From Nematostella vectensis (Eukaryota; Cnidaria; Anthozoa; Actiniaria; Edwardsiidae), in assembly GCF_932526225.1 (NCBI RefSeq), contig NC_064036.1, positions 19,862,953-19,926,952 on the forward strand: 64,000 nt of DNA, written 5' to 3'. The translations under genes and the position numbers were made by a program. The first letter of the stretch is position 1. Each line of letters opens with the position of its first letter. The notes under the pieces are model-generated. The model saw only the letters and a program-made list of their open reading frames with translations, was not told the origin of the DNA and searched no databases. Shown one piece after another: positions 11,709 through 22,842 of this stretch.

Positions 11709-13140
11709 TAGCGGGACCAGATCCAGGATTTCTCGAAAGAGGGTCATGTTCATTCGTACTCATCAATCTTAATAGATTTTTTTTTCTTCCGTCCTAGTCA
11801 CATTTACCCCAGATTACTCTTTCTTTTCAAAAAGGGGATATAATACTGTTAAATTCGACTTAAGGGCCTATGGTACTATCTCGTTGCTACGAAAGGGAAA
11901 AGCGCTACATTCGGTTAAATAGACTAAAATCGCCGCGCGCCTGCAAACTTGATTCCGTGGCCCAGTGGTTAGCGCGTTTGACTCGTAAGCAAGCGTTTCG
12001 GGTTCAATCCCCGGTCGAGTCTCGACATTTTGTAGAAAAAAAAAATGCAATTTCTATGTTTTTCGAGAAAAAAAATAGATGGCGAAAAAACACGTTAATT
12101 TTGAACATTTCACAACAATTGTGATTTTTTTTTTCAATCAAACCATTGATTGAAAAATTCCTAACAACTTAGCGCATGTGATTTTTGATTTTTGAAGAAA
12201 TGAAAAAGTAAATATCAAATATGTGGTTTTCGAAGAACATAAAAATTCGCTATTGCTCGCGGTATCAAAATTTCGCAAATCCGATGCGTGAACTTTTAGA
12301 AAATAGTAATGTTAAATTATTTCTGAAAAACAAAATTTGTTAGATTTGAACAGTAGCTTCTCCGACACGTTTGTCTGTTTTGGGTCACGTGACAATGAGA
12401 GGGGTCACATGACGTCATCACTTGTGTCATTTATGTCTAAAACACTTTGTTGAAAGTTCCAAGAGATTTGACAAAAACAGAAGCTTTTATAAAACAAACA
12501 AATTTCCCTAGCAACGGACTCTAAAGATAATACAATAAGCCCTTAAGATGCAATTTGCTATATTTTGCATCTAAAATCTAGCCAAGAAACCACTCTAAAA
12601 GTGAGGACGCCCTTTGGACTCAGCCTGACTCCAGTAACCAATAGAATGTGAGACCATCAGTTGCCAATAAGATTTGAGCATTTGCTCAGCCACATGGTTT
12701 TGCTTATAGCTTACATGACTAGAAGTCAAGGTAGTGTATTTGAAAGCAGTTTGGTGCTGGCTCAAAGACTTTATACTTCATCACTGGATTCAAAGGTAAG
12801 AGCAATCTAGCAGAAATCTTTCTTTTACTGTCAAACCAGGTCAAGCGTGCCCTCCCTAGAGCTGAGTATTGAGTTCATAATTCGTAATTTCATTTTTTTG
12901 CTGAGAAGTTTCCTTGAGACGAGTTTCCCAATGTTTTCACTAAGAGTCACAAATCCCAAAAAATCTTTGTCTTAGAGGAACCAAAATTGCACAAATCAAT
13001 AACTCCCCTAAAAAGGAAGGAAAATAAAGGCTTTACCAGGTCATAAACACGGCCATGGCGGTTTCTTGCAACTATTTTGAACGATAGTTTGCCCTTTAAA
13101 TTCGAAAACACGTGATTTGATCCAGCTTTTTGCCTTGATA
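11709..13140. other. Mostly non-coding stretch with tRNA-like sequence
   Basis: Apart from the tRNA-like sequence at 11951-12021 I see no gene. A good splice-donor-like site (CAAAGGTAAGAG) is at 12791-12802, but no matching promoter or coding exon could be tied to it. Confidence 0.5.
11951..12021 (+). tRNA. Degenerate tRNA-Thr(CGU)-like sequence
   Basis: A 71-base cloverleaf can be drawn. The A box is TGGCCCAGTGG and the B box GGTTCAATCC. The T arm is TCGGG/CCCGG around a TTCAATC loop, and the anticodon loop CTCGTAA gives anticodon CGT. Mismatches are present at one pair each of the acceptor, D and anticodon stems, so it is either a decayed tRNA or the head of a tRNA-derived SINE. No SINE body or CCA is seen; an A-rich run follows about 15 bases downstream. 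Confidence 0.4.
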
Positions 13141-13155
13141 TAACAAGGCACTGGC

Positions 13156-13164
13156 TATATAAAT
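13156..13164 (+). promoter_or_regulatory. TATA box candidate
   Basis: TATATAAAT lies 42-50 bases before the ATG at 13206, with a second TATATAA just downstream near 13170. The spacing would give a very short 5' UTR for the small ORF that follows. Confidence 0.35.
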
Positions 13165-13205
13165 CACTCTATATAATAGCGGCAAGTCTCATTACAATCC
13201 AGACA

Positions 13206-13463
13206 ATGGACATGCTTTTATACACTTATGGCCCTTTTGTAATGATTCTTACCATGGTTTCTGGACAGCTAAGTGGTCAGAGTAGGCATGAGAAAAAAAA
13301 AAACAATTGGGTAGTCACTACAACCTCTCATTTTTTTAAGTCAAACTATAACAAATTAAAAACAAGTATTTTAAAATTTCCAGCAACTTTAGGGGTGCTT
13401 GTGAAATTCATGGGTTCCTTGCAAACATATGGGGTAAAGAAGGAGGGTCACCAAAATACATAG
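13206..13463 (+). CDS. Possible small secreted peptide (85 aa)
   Basis: The frame starts MDMLLYTYGPFVMILTMVSG, a hydrophobic stretch that could be a signal peptide with cleavage near residue 20-24. A Lys-rich, cysteine-free remainder follows. I do not recognise the family. In favour are the TATA box at the right distance and the hydrophobic N-terminus. Against are the short length, ordinary AT-rich composition after residue 30 and the lack of an obvious polyadenylation signal. The second half could be intron if an unseen donor is used, or the whole frame could be chance. Confidence 0.25.
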   Translation: MDMLLYTYGPFVMILTMVSGQLSGQSRHEKKKNNWVVTTTSHFFKSNYNKLKTSILKFPATLGVLVKFMGSLQTYGVKKEGHQNT

Positions 13464-13551
13464 GGAAATGTAGTGATACTGTGTCTTAAAAAGTAGGCAT
13501 TGTTATTCTTTTTTATATGAATTTGAAGATATTTGTTTTTTGTATTTGTTA

Positions 13552-14195
13552 GGGAGCGGTCATTTATTACTGGGGGGGCGGCAATTTCGCAAAATCCTGG
13601 GCTCAAAAAATCCCCTCTCAAATCCAAGCCCCAAAAAACGTGACCCCACCACCACCACCACCTCCACATTTTTTTATATTCAATAATTATATCTCTTTTA
13701 AACCACAGAGACTTGATTTACATACTAAGTGTAGCTGAATAAAACCTTTACTAACATATAGATCAGCTAGCATGGCAATTTTGTCCTATTTAAGTATGGA
13801 TCTTCACTTTCGCTATTTTAAAGTGGCACAGAGATAAACAATAGATACTGGTGTCCCTAGAAAACAACTACGTCGTCAACAATTTTAACAAAGACATTTT
13901 AAAGTATTCGTTTTGTTCAACTCATTTGAACGGGCATATTTGTCTGTCAACCATGAGAGGGTTTCTCAAAATGTATTTATATAAAGACAAGATTGGTACC
14001 TGAACAATATGGAACTAGATATACAATAGTAGGAAACCTTGTGAACTGAATAAAATTTTCATTTCAAAACAATGACTCTTTTGCTCAGTATTATATTAAA
14101 ACCAGATTTAAATTTGACGCCCCCCACAAAAAAGTAGCCCCCTGTACATATTTTCCGCCCCCCCCCCCCCCCCCCAGTAATTAATGACTGCTCCC
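13552..14195. mobile_element. MITE, PIF/Harbinger-like (TTA target site)
   Basis: The left end GGGAGCGGTCATTTATTACT and the reverse complement of the right end (GGGAGCAGTCATTAATTACT) form terminal inverted repeats of about 26 bases. Both arms continue into a G/C homopolymer (CCCCC run at 14158-14175). TTA is present on both sides (13549-13551 and 14196-14198), the 3-bp target duplication typical of Harbinger elements. The 644-base interior has no transposase, so movement would depend on a related autonomous element. Confidence 0.75.
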
Positions 14196-14198
14196 TTA

Positions 14199-15332
14199 AT
14201 ATAAATTACATTTCAAGCATAATGCATACACTTAGTTCCCATCAAGCTTTCCTCCCTAGTTTAGGAGTAATATGGTGAATTTCAAAAATTTCATATACTT
14301 GAGCAAGAACTATCAATAGTTAAAGTGTAGTAGTCAAGCCAACACAAGAGAAGGCATTAGAGTGTATTACTGCTAAATAAGTGCACTTCCCAGGTTTATA
14401 AAAAAACACTAATGGTGGTGAAGTAATATATGTTTTAGGGTAACACTTCAAAGGGAAAGACACTCACAAACCTGTGGCTCCAAATTAAATTGAATGAAAC
14501 AAAGTTTCTATTCAGAAATCCTAAGAGGTACTCGGCCATAAACATAATGGGGGGTTGGGTAGAAGAGACAAAGCCAAATATATCAGATACACAAAAACTA
14601 TGTAGCATATTAAAGCAAATAATACTTGAAAAAAAAAAAACACTTTCACAAGCACCAAGTTTAAGATGATTACCGCTTATAAGAAACTAGAATTTAAGAA
14701 CCTGTTAGCCAAAAAGTACTAGTTTAGACCCTGTTACATAAGAACCTATTAAGCCTAAAATTGGAAACAAGTTCTTTTTTAGAAAAATGACCTCCCAGCA
14801 ATGATGAATGATATATATACATTTTAAAAATCAATATTTTTAGCATGATGCTAAGAGTTTAAATATATTTTAAGGAGTCTTGACCACTTATTGTATGAAG
14901 GCCAGACCGGTAATATCAGACATCTCATCAATCTAGATACCACACTACTACCAGCCATTACTTAATGGTTACTTTCCTGGTTATTTGTTAGAATATCAAA
15001 AAATGTTGAAATATATATATATATATATATATAACGCAAGAAACCGCAAATTGTAATAACTAACGCAAAATGTAAAAAAAATGTAAAAAGTAACTTTCAG
15101 CGGTTAAACACGAGATGTGAAAACGCTAAATGCAATACCATCCAATGATGACAAAATATAATACGGCCTAACAGACGCTCCTTTTGTGTGATAAGCGTAA
15201 CAACGTCCAACCTCCTGTAGCCTTGGTTTTGTTAATGTTTTCACTTTATTCAAGTGCTACCGTCGAATGGAGACTACTCGAATATGAGATTTTTTTGATA
15301 CTAATAAATATTTTTTACGTATAATTCCAGGC
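14199..15332. other. Non-coding AT-rich stretch with short (AT)n
   Basis: No coding signal is supported. A pure AT dinucleotide run lies near 15011-15032. Confidence 0.6.
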
Positions 15333-15895
15333 TTCTTTAACCCATTGACTCCTGGCTTTTTTGGAGCTGAATTAACAAAAAACAGACTGAAAACAGATAC
15401 CTCCCCCCCTATCCTGAGTTTTATACAGCCCGTCAAAGTCAAACACAGCTGCACCTCAGCGGTATCCAAGCTTTCCAACAGTGCTTTGCGCTCCCCACTT
15501 TTAATCCCTCGTTGTTGTGCTGAAGCCAGCACAAGTTGATGGTTGCTTGTATTTTTCATCAAAAATACAGCTATGAGCATATTAGGAGAGTGTCTCAGGA
15601 CATCATGAAGTCTTTTGGGGCATAATTGAGTGCTTTGCTTAAGGATATTTGCAAGCAAAGGTGGATTCATGATGATTTTTTCTTGTTTGGCTTTGCCCGG
15701 ATGAGAAAATAATTTTCTAATGAATCACCACAGCTCTCCTAAATGCTGTCTTTTCTGAAACCAAATTGATTCCAAAATTGTTTACACTGCTATTCTGGGT
15801 CTGTATGACCTGGAATTGATTTGTTTGACTTCGGGGTGAAAAGACCATCTGACTTTGGGGAGAGGAGTGTTGACTGGCCCTCCCCTCGTGAATTT
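15333..15895 (-). repeat. Left arm of a 0.56-kb inverted repeat
   Basis: The arm begins CTTTAACCCATTGACTCC and ends in the segment GAGGGGAGGGCCAGTC when read on the minus strand. The same sequence occurs in reverse orientation at 21815-22391 with scattered differences. A minus-strand frame (15257-15670) runs through it but resembles no family I know. It is probably a dispersed repeat rather than a gene. Confidence 0.8.
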
Positions 15896-16380
15896 TATTA
15901 CTGGTGATTTTCGACCAGTTTCTGATATCATCTGTTCAATAAAAAAGAAATATTCCTACCTAGCTGCTATTTATACGAACAAATCCAAATTCGTTCCCCC
16001 GTATTTTTATTCAGTTATTGAACTATGTGTATGTGTAGGATCGCCTTTTATTCACTCATATTTCACGCTAGTGATGACTGAAATAGAAATTTAGCCTAAA
16101 TCCGCTAAATAGCGCAAAAATCGCTGTGAAAATTATTTTGAAGTATTTCCAGCCGTACTATCTAATTATAGGCAGAAAACAGGCGATTTTGAATTTTTTT
16201 TGTTATAAGCAATTAACCCCTTTGCTATTAGTTTCTGTTTAGTATCTGATTAGTTTCTGATTAGTATCTGTTGTGTATCTAATAAATTTTAGTATCCAAG
16301 CGCGGATAATCACCGCCAATCACCGCGGTGAATTAGCCGATGGAAATGTATGCTTTGTGTGAATTGGAATTAAGCGGGAG

Positions 16381-16387
16381 TATAAAA
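16381..16387 (+). promoter_or_regulatory. TATA box candidate upstream of zinc-finger/recombinase gene
   Basis: TATAAAA followed by TGGCGGC lies about 340 bases before the splice acceptor at 16726. It could mark the start of the transcript for the decayed gene that follows. No cap site or first-exon donor was pinned down. Confidence 0.35.
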
Positions 16388-16726
16388 TGGCGGCGTGATT
16401 GCCCTTCTTTAAAGCTGATTTCACAAATTTCCTTACTATCACATGTGTTATACATCTGGCTTTCTCCTGGCAGGCTCCTCAATCATCATTGAGAAATCAA
16501 AAATATTCCAAATACACGTGACTCCTTGTATATTGGTTTCCGTTTTTCTTCTTTAGGACATTGGAAATCTCTTCAAAGGCAGATATTGTTTTATTTTTAA
16601 GGTGCCGAATGAATAATAAAGAGAGAAGATATTTTCAATGAAAAATCGTGAATAACGTATTCATTCTCTCTTTGCAATATTTACAATTTAAAGTATAATT
16701 GATCTTTTGCTTCCTCTTCATTTCAG

Positions 16727-18420
16727 GTACCCCTTCCCTCCTCGCCCGCACCGAAAGGGGAGTGTTCTTACGCCACAGCAGAAATAAAGATAACGAAATT
16801 TGTCAATGGCCAATTTTGCAATATTTGCAAAACAACTGTAAAAGAAAACCTTTCGCGTCATTTCAGGCAGAAACACAAATTCAATACTGCTCAAGTGAAG
16901 ACCTACAAAATAAAAAACAAGAAGACGAATCAGCAAAACTTGTATAAAGTTTGCCCATTTAGAGGCTGCAACAGAATTCTTACTAGATTTGATTATCATT
17001 TCAAAGTTGCTCATCACCTCGATATGAGGCGAGAGCCTTCACGATACCGAATGATGCTTGCACGATATTTCACGGGCCAGATCTCCCGTCCTCCTCCTCG
17101 ACGTCATCAGCTGCATCTACATCCTTGACGACATCAGCTGCATTTACATCCTCGACGTCATCAGCTGCATCTACATCCTTAACGACATCACCTGTATCTA
17201 CATCCTCGACGTCATCAGCTGCATCTACTTCCTTGACTCCAGCGCCAAATATTTTATCTGCGGCTGCCACAGAATGCTATTCAGATGAAGCCATTATCCC
17301 ATCGACGCCACAGAAGAAAAGGAGCATTATTTGTACTTCACATAAATATTCTAGTGACGAGGAAGACGGAAGTGATAACACCTACAACCCTGTCGATTCC
17401 CTATGATTCTGAATGTGCCTCAGCGCCCAGGATAATAACCTTGTGAGGAACTTCCTTGCCTTTAACCTTGTTGTGGAATTTTCTTTAAGGTCAGCCCTAA
17501 TTGCTCATATGACCGTGGCGGAATTTGAAAAGCGTAAGGTAACAAGGAATAGCTTATACAAAGTCCGTGTCTATAAGCACAAGACTGAGAAGGCGGGGCC
17601 TATTGAAGTGTTTCTTGATAACAAGATGGTGGAGATGCTCGCATATGTTGGATGTGTGAGAGCACATCTTCCCAATGCCGCAGACCAGCCTGGTCCTTTC
17701 TGTCTAACACTAATGCGAAGATCAACTCTAACAATATGCAAAGCCTTTTGAGATCTTTTCAGAGGTCAACAGGGGTCCAAGTGAGCAAGCCTATACATAG
17801 CACAGCAGTAAGATGTGGGTTAGCCATTTCGGCAGGAGTGGTGCTACAGAGGAAGAAAAGGATGACCTCGCCCTGCTGATGCGCCATTCACGCTCCACCG
17901 CTACACAGTGGTACGACATGACGAGCTGCTAGCTAAAGGAATTGATGTAGATATAGGTTACATTACACCAGATGAAGGTGTGGCAACAGATGTCGTTTCT
18001 CCACATCGTCAAGTGCTGGGGGGAAACAACTTCGTGTGGCCGAGAAGACACACAGATGCAATAAAGAAGGAGTTTGCCCGGCTAATAGAGCAACAAAAAG
18101 GCCACTAAAACAAGATATCCAACAGGTCTTCGAGAAGGGCAGCAATGCAATGCGCAACATCTGGGAGCTTGGTCATTCGAAGGAATGGAAACTAAAGTGC
18201 ACAGATAAGGTTCGAGCGACATGGCTTTATCAGCGCACAAAATGCCAAAACAAGAACAAAGCGCATTCAAGCGCATTTTAAAAATAACTGTCCCTACTTC
18301 ACGCCCCAGCATTTGCTAGGTTCAGCAACCGCCGTTCTGCCACAATACGATTCAGATGCGACTTCCCTTAATGAAGAAGATTGGTTTCTTTTTCCATAGG
18401 ATATCTATGACTTTGATATT
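16727..18420 (+). pseudogene. C2H2 zinc-finger / tyrosine recombinase gene (Crypton-like), decayed
   Basis: The exon begins after a good acceptor (TTCATTTCAG, ending at 16726). The first part has two C2H2 fingers, FCNICKTTVKENLSRHFRQK-H and VCPFRGCNRILTRFDYHFK..H (16813-17010). A Ser/Thr-rich repetitive linker follows (17095-17240). The C-terminal part has tyrosine-recombinase signatures: RSALIAHMTVAEF (first catalytic Arg), VRVYKHKTEKAGP, IHSTAVR (the H-x-x-R box region) and LMRHSRSTATQWYD (His and the nucleophilic Tyr). This domain cuts and rejoins DNA through a Tyr linkage, as in Cryptons and related domesticated genes. A frameshift near 17090, two TGA codons near 17404-17412 and frame changes near 17700 and 17840 show decay. 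An intron-bearing host gene cannot be excluded. Confidence 0.65.
17095..17235 (+). repeat. Short tandem repeat encoding Ser/Thr-rich linker
   Basis: Imperfect units containing ACATCAGCTGCATCTACATC are repeated about five times. In one frame they encode a Ser/Thr/Ala linker between the zinc fingers and the recombinase part. Slippage here could explain the nearby frameshift. Confidence 0.75.
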
Positions 18421-18539
18421 GGAATGCAATATATTGGTGATAGACGTGATAGACTTTAAACAGCGTTAAAGAGCCTCTTCATCGGTGCCTAGTGCCAAAC
18501 GCGTCTGCCATATCTACCTTTTTAGCGCTCTTTACATTT

Positions 18540-19579
18540 CCCTGGTTCCAGAGTCTCGAGCGTCTCTATAGTTACAGACGAGGCTCTGGAATGAATCTTC
18601 CTGATATAAGAAATTAATACAAAAAGTATTTAATGTGCTGCCTACAAGACTTAGGATAAACATTCGACAAATAATTATTGGTTACACAAAGTACACAAAC
18701 CAATACAAACCCACCACAAAAAGACTGATTATTGGGGCATTCTTGATCACTGTAAGCGATTTCGATAGCTAATTTGTTAAGTGAATAGTATTTAAGCTTC
18801 AAAATCCCATTTCTAGCTGTGTAAACAACAGCTTACTCTCTATTCTCAAAGGTTTTGTCACCATCATCATCATTATTAGTGCTTTTATCTAGTGCTGTTT
18901 GGCAAGGACACAACAGTATTAGCAGAGGAACAGTATCTTGCTTTGATTTATAAATTTATTTGTTTTATTATTTATTATCATTTATTCAATATTTATGTTT
19001 AGTTTTAATTTGTATTGACGTCTTAGGATAGTGCAAACTAGCTGTTGAAGTGAAATAAACTAAAAAAATATATATTTTCCTCTCAGAAAAAAAGATTGAC
19101 AAAGTTAACTTTAATTGTTTTTACCAAACAAACGTCATAGCAGAGCAGATTCATTTTTAGGACACCTAAATAAAAATAGTAACTCTTCAAAATATATAGA
19201 GTTACGGAAAAGGAAGACTATACTTTTGCTGCTTTATTTTCGTTCATTTCTCCGTCATTAGACATGGGTCCTTTCTTTATTTTAGTCTTTCTGTAAAGAC
19301 TTTCTATCAAAGGCTTTCTTTCTTTCTTTTTTCTTTCTTTCTTTCTTACTTTCATCGCGATGTTGTTGTGTCAAACGGTTTCGTCGTGTAATCGATCCTC
19401 CGGCGTAATAACCAGTAAGAACCAGGAGGAGAATCTTAGAATTGCGCCGCAAGCTCTCCGTGGTTAAAAAAAAGGCAAACGACAACGAGCAATAGTCGAT
19501 GGAGCAATATTTAGTGGCCAACAAGCTTGAGAACCTCGAAGGCCACTAAATAGAGACGTGCGAGGCTCTGGAACCAGGG
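18540..19579. mobile_element. DNA element with terminal inverted repeats of unknown family
   Basis: CCCTGGTTCCAGAGTCTCGA at 18540 matches the reverse complement of the right end near 19549-19579 (CCCTGGTTCCAGAGCCTCGC). Further out, GTCTGCCATA on the left matches TATGGCAGGC on the right, but the left side has 27 extra bases between the two blocks. A hairpin (CCAGAG...CTCTGG) lies in the left end. No transposase frame and no clear target duplication are visible. The interior from about 18893 resembles 29277-30190. Confidence 0.55.
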
Positions 19580-19589
19580 TATGGCAGGC

Positions 19590-20388
19590 GAGACACTGAC
19601 CGAATTCCTTCAAGAGTTAAGAAGACTTAGCAAGGATTGCAACGTCAAGGCTGTATCCGCTGAGAAATACCGAGAAGAATTTATACGTGACTCGTTTAAT
19701 GGCTTAAACTCCCCATTCATTTGAAAGAGAATGCTGGAGAACAGAGCTTGACCTCAAGACTTCTTGACCTCTTTTATGATTTATAAGGCTTCTACCACTA
19801 TTTCACATATGAAATAGCGGTAAGGTTGACACAACAGAGCACGGCTCCAACTCAAGTGTAACCTCGGTTAGTAAGCACTGTCACTGGGGGTGGTCACTGC
19901 CAGAGGGTTTATTGCGTCCCCAGTGGTTCTTTTACGTCCCTTCGGTTCAGGTTTAGTGTAGTACAGCTTGAAGAGACGGGACCTCCGGTTTAGTGTCCTT
20001 ATCCGAGAAGACTGGAAACACGGGAGAATAACTTCAACTCACTTGTGACAAATTCGATTCAAGGCAGGAACCCGGAAAAATCCCCAGTTTGAGCCAGGAT
20101 TCGAACCTGGGCCACAGCGGTGAGAGGCCGACGCGCTAACACACTAGGCCACCCGTGCTTTTTGATCAGACAAATGCTTTAGATCTAGTACAGAAAAGCT
20201 CTGATTCATACTGCATACCTTTTCAAGCGGTCTGTGCGGTCTCGAAACAGATCGAAGCTCAAAATCCTAAACATGAAGTTCTCGTCACAGCTGCTGCGTA
20301 TAGGCCGTCCAAGAGTTGCAGCTTTTGTGGCGGCCCGTTGCATAAGCGCAAATACTGCCCCTGTCAAGAATGCTCTTGCAATAACTAG
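19590..20388 (+). pseudogene. Gypsy gag remnant split by a SINE
   Basis: The first piece reads GETLTEFLQELRRLSKDCN and AEKYREEFIRDSFNGLNSP (about 19583-19725). The second, after the SINE, reads FDQTNALDLVQKSS and has a zinc knuckle CSFCGGPLHKRKYC (CX2CX4HX4C) before a stop at 20386. This is the capsid-to-nucleocapsid part of a Gypsy-type Gag, which would bind and package element RNA. No pol follows, and stop codons occur near 19723. Confidence 0.7.
19772..20158 (-). mobile_element. tRNA-Glu-derived SINE
   Basis: On the minus strand the element begins GCACGGGTGGCCTAGTGTG. It contains a tRNA-like head with CTCTCACCGC around a CTC anticodon and the B box GGTTCGAATCC, and it has the same body as the plus-strand copy at 45806-46204. 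The minus-strand 3' end is AT-rich and diverged. It sits inside the Gypsy gag remnant. No exact target duplication could be defined. Confidence 0.8.
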
Positions 20389-20399
20389 GCAAGGAAGAC

Positions 20400-21814
20400 A
20401 AATATGCTGAAGTTTGACCTTCAAGAAGGGCTGAAAAAAGAACAACCGCCTCCATCTGCTCGATTTCTGCCGCGTGTTCTGATAGTCTAGCCGAGCGATA
20501 CAATGGTATTATCTGGAAGGCAGTACAGCTTGCCCTCAAATAGTCGAATCTACCAGTTGCTAAATGGGAACAAATGCTTAGTGAAAACAATTATTTCTTT
20601 CAAAACAATCTTTTCATCAAGACATTTATAATCTGACTAATTTCCACAACTATTTGAAAAAAATAAACAAATGAGATGCAAGATGCAGGCAATAACAACA
20701 ATACATATTGGCAATAGGGGTTGAATTTTTTTTATCCTCGGTAAGAAAAATTTATCTTGTAAGTTGAAAACGTTGCTGTATCTTCTAAGGGTATGTATCT
20801 TCTTAGGACTAAGAGCACAGGATATAAAAACAAGAACTGTCTTCTTTAGCAGTATATGACAAATTTAACACGATATTGGTTAGCCTTTATGAAATATTTT
20901 AACACAATCAAGAATAAAGATAGAACGAAGAATGTCAAAACAAAAGGTGTTATGCTCAAATAATTTGATTAGTAAGTTAAGTACTCGCATTCTTAAAGCA
21001 AAAAAAAAGGACAACAAAAAGCCCAATTACTGTCATATCCTCAATAGACAATACAAATCGTCGTCCGAAGCTCACCTTGCATTGTCGCTTTCTTGTGGTT
21101 GTGTTCGCTTTTTAATGTGAACTCAGATGTGAACTGTTACTTAAATTTACTAGCTAAAACCAGACATAACCTTACATAAATCTTGGCGTGAATGAATGTT
21201 AGTAGATCTCCTCTAGTTGACTTTATCCTTAAGTCACAAAATTCGAGGCAAAAAGAAATAATCATCGCAAAATCGACAAGAACTTTTTCCCTTTTCCCTT
21301 TCATTTAGCCGCCATTTCGGGGCCGAGTGGGGCCTGGGAGTTGCGCGGCTGACCGACTGGCTGGCGAGTGACACCAGAGGGTACCCGCGCAATGACCACA
21401 AAACCAAGTCGCATAGTTACTGTATACCATTTCTATACCTATGGAGCTCCTACGACCGCGCTAGGTCCGCTATAAAGAAACTAAGGCATCAGTCTATAGC
21501 ATAAATGTTCTTGAAGATATGCATCCAACCAAGGTGTTGGCAACTACTCTTAAGCCAAATAATAGCACAGGTTCTTTGACAAATTTCAAATCGAACAAGG
21601 AAAGAAAAGCAGAATCACCCCTATCAATAAAACGCTCAAAATACAACACAAGGGAGAGAGATCAGCAAACACAGCTCAAGACACAAATAGATACATTTAT
21701 TCTGATCCTCAAGGTTCATTTCCATGGCCTTAAAACACAATGTCCACTCCTTGAAGGCTTGTAAAACCACGAAGATGCCTTTACGGATTGCAAAGCATTC
21801 TGGAAGATCCAGGG
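20400..21814. other. Non-coding stretch with a dispersed repeat fragment
   Basis: No supported gene. The segment 21337-21480 (containing GCGCAATGACCA and CAGTAGTCGCATAGTTA-like sequence) resembles 30345-30500 inside the large intron of the furin-like gene, so part of this stretch is a dispersed repeat. The 81-codon frame at 21519 has no recognisable feature. Confidence 0.5.
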
Positions 21815-22391
21815 AAAAATTCACGAGGGGAGGGCCAGTCAACACTCCTCTCCCCAAAGTCAGATGGTTTTTTATGAGTCTTTTCACCCCGAAGCCAAAC
21901 AAATCAATTCCAGGTCATACAGACCCAGAATAGCAGTGTAAACAATTTTGGAATCAATTTGGTTTCAGAAAAGACAGCATTTTTTAAGAGCTGTGGTGAT
22001 TCATTAGAAAATTATTTTTTCATCCAGGCAAAGCAAACAAAAAACATAATCATGAATCCACCTTTGCTTGCAAATATCCATAGCAAAGCACTCAATTATG
22101 CCCCAATAAACTTCATGATGTCCTGAGACACTCTCCTAAAATGCTCATAGCTTGATTTTTGATGAAAAATACAAGCAACCATCAAGTTGTGCTCGCTTTA
22201 GCACAACGACGAGGGATCAAAAGTGGGGACCGCAAAGCACTGTTGGAAAGCTAGGATACCGCTGACTAGGTGCAGCTGTGTTTGACATTGACAGGCTGTA
22301 TAAAACTCAGAATAGGGGGGGGGGAGGTATCTGTTTTCAGTCTGGTTTTTGTAAATTCAGCTCAAAAATAGCCAGGAGTCAATGGGTTAAA
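21815..22391 (+). repeat. Right arm of the 0.56-kb inverted repeat
   Basis: Reverse-complement match of 15333-15895. Shared landmarks are GAGGGGAGGGCCAGTCAACA, TCATGAATCCACCTTTGCTT and GGAGTCAATGGGTTAAAG at its end. Divergence between arms is moderate, with small indels and a G-run difference near 22315. Confidence 0.8.
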
Positions 22392-22559
22392 GATATGCAA
22401 AACGCATGAAAATAAGATTAAGACACCGCTTCTCGTCCATTGCAATATTAGTATCGTATTACTATAAGCAATCACTATTATTAAAGATTAAAGATAATAG
22501 GAAAATATCCATTTAAGAACAACTTTAGCAGCACCTGGTCGTTGTCTGGTCGCTACAAA

Positions 22560-22842
22560 AATTTAATTATTGTTGTCGATGTTAATTTTTGTTTCAATGT
22601 ACATTTATCAAAATGTTTTGTATTTTTATTACCGGAATTAAAAAGACTTGCGCATAGAAAGTTTATGTAGTCATAAGATAAAGTTTAGTGTTAATCGCCA
22701 TGTTATTACGTGAATTTCCTGACCTGTGCTGAATATTGCATAGTCATGGTGGCGTATCTTTCGTTACACCTACTGAATTGCGATCGTTTCCATGTCTTTC
22801 ATTACACCTACTGACTTGTGCTTGTTTCCTTTCCTTGTACTT
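22560..22842 (+). repeat. Direct repeat, copy 1 (of 2)
   Basis: Shares most of its sequence with 24448-24760, including GTTTCAATGTAC, AATATTGCATAGTCATGGTG and CCTACTGACTTGTGCTTGTT. The copies are diverged by substitutions and small indels. Confidence 0.8.

Noticed and set aside
17058-17288. ORF with repeated Cys-Ile-Tyr-Ile-Leu units
   Set aside because: Alternative frame of the short tandem repeat; the Ser/Thr frame continues into the charged linker and fits the gene better.
21519-21764. 81-codon ORF following a TATAAAG-like sequence
   Set aside because: The protein is of low complexity, lacks a leader or domain, and sits in or beside dispersed repeat sequence.
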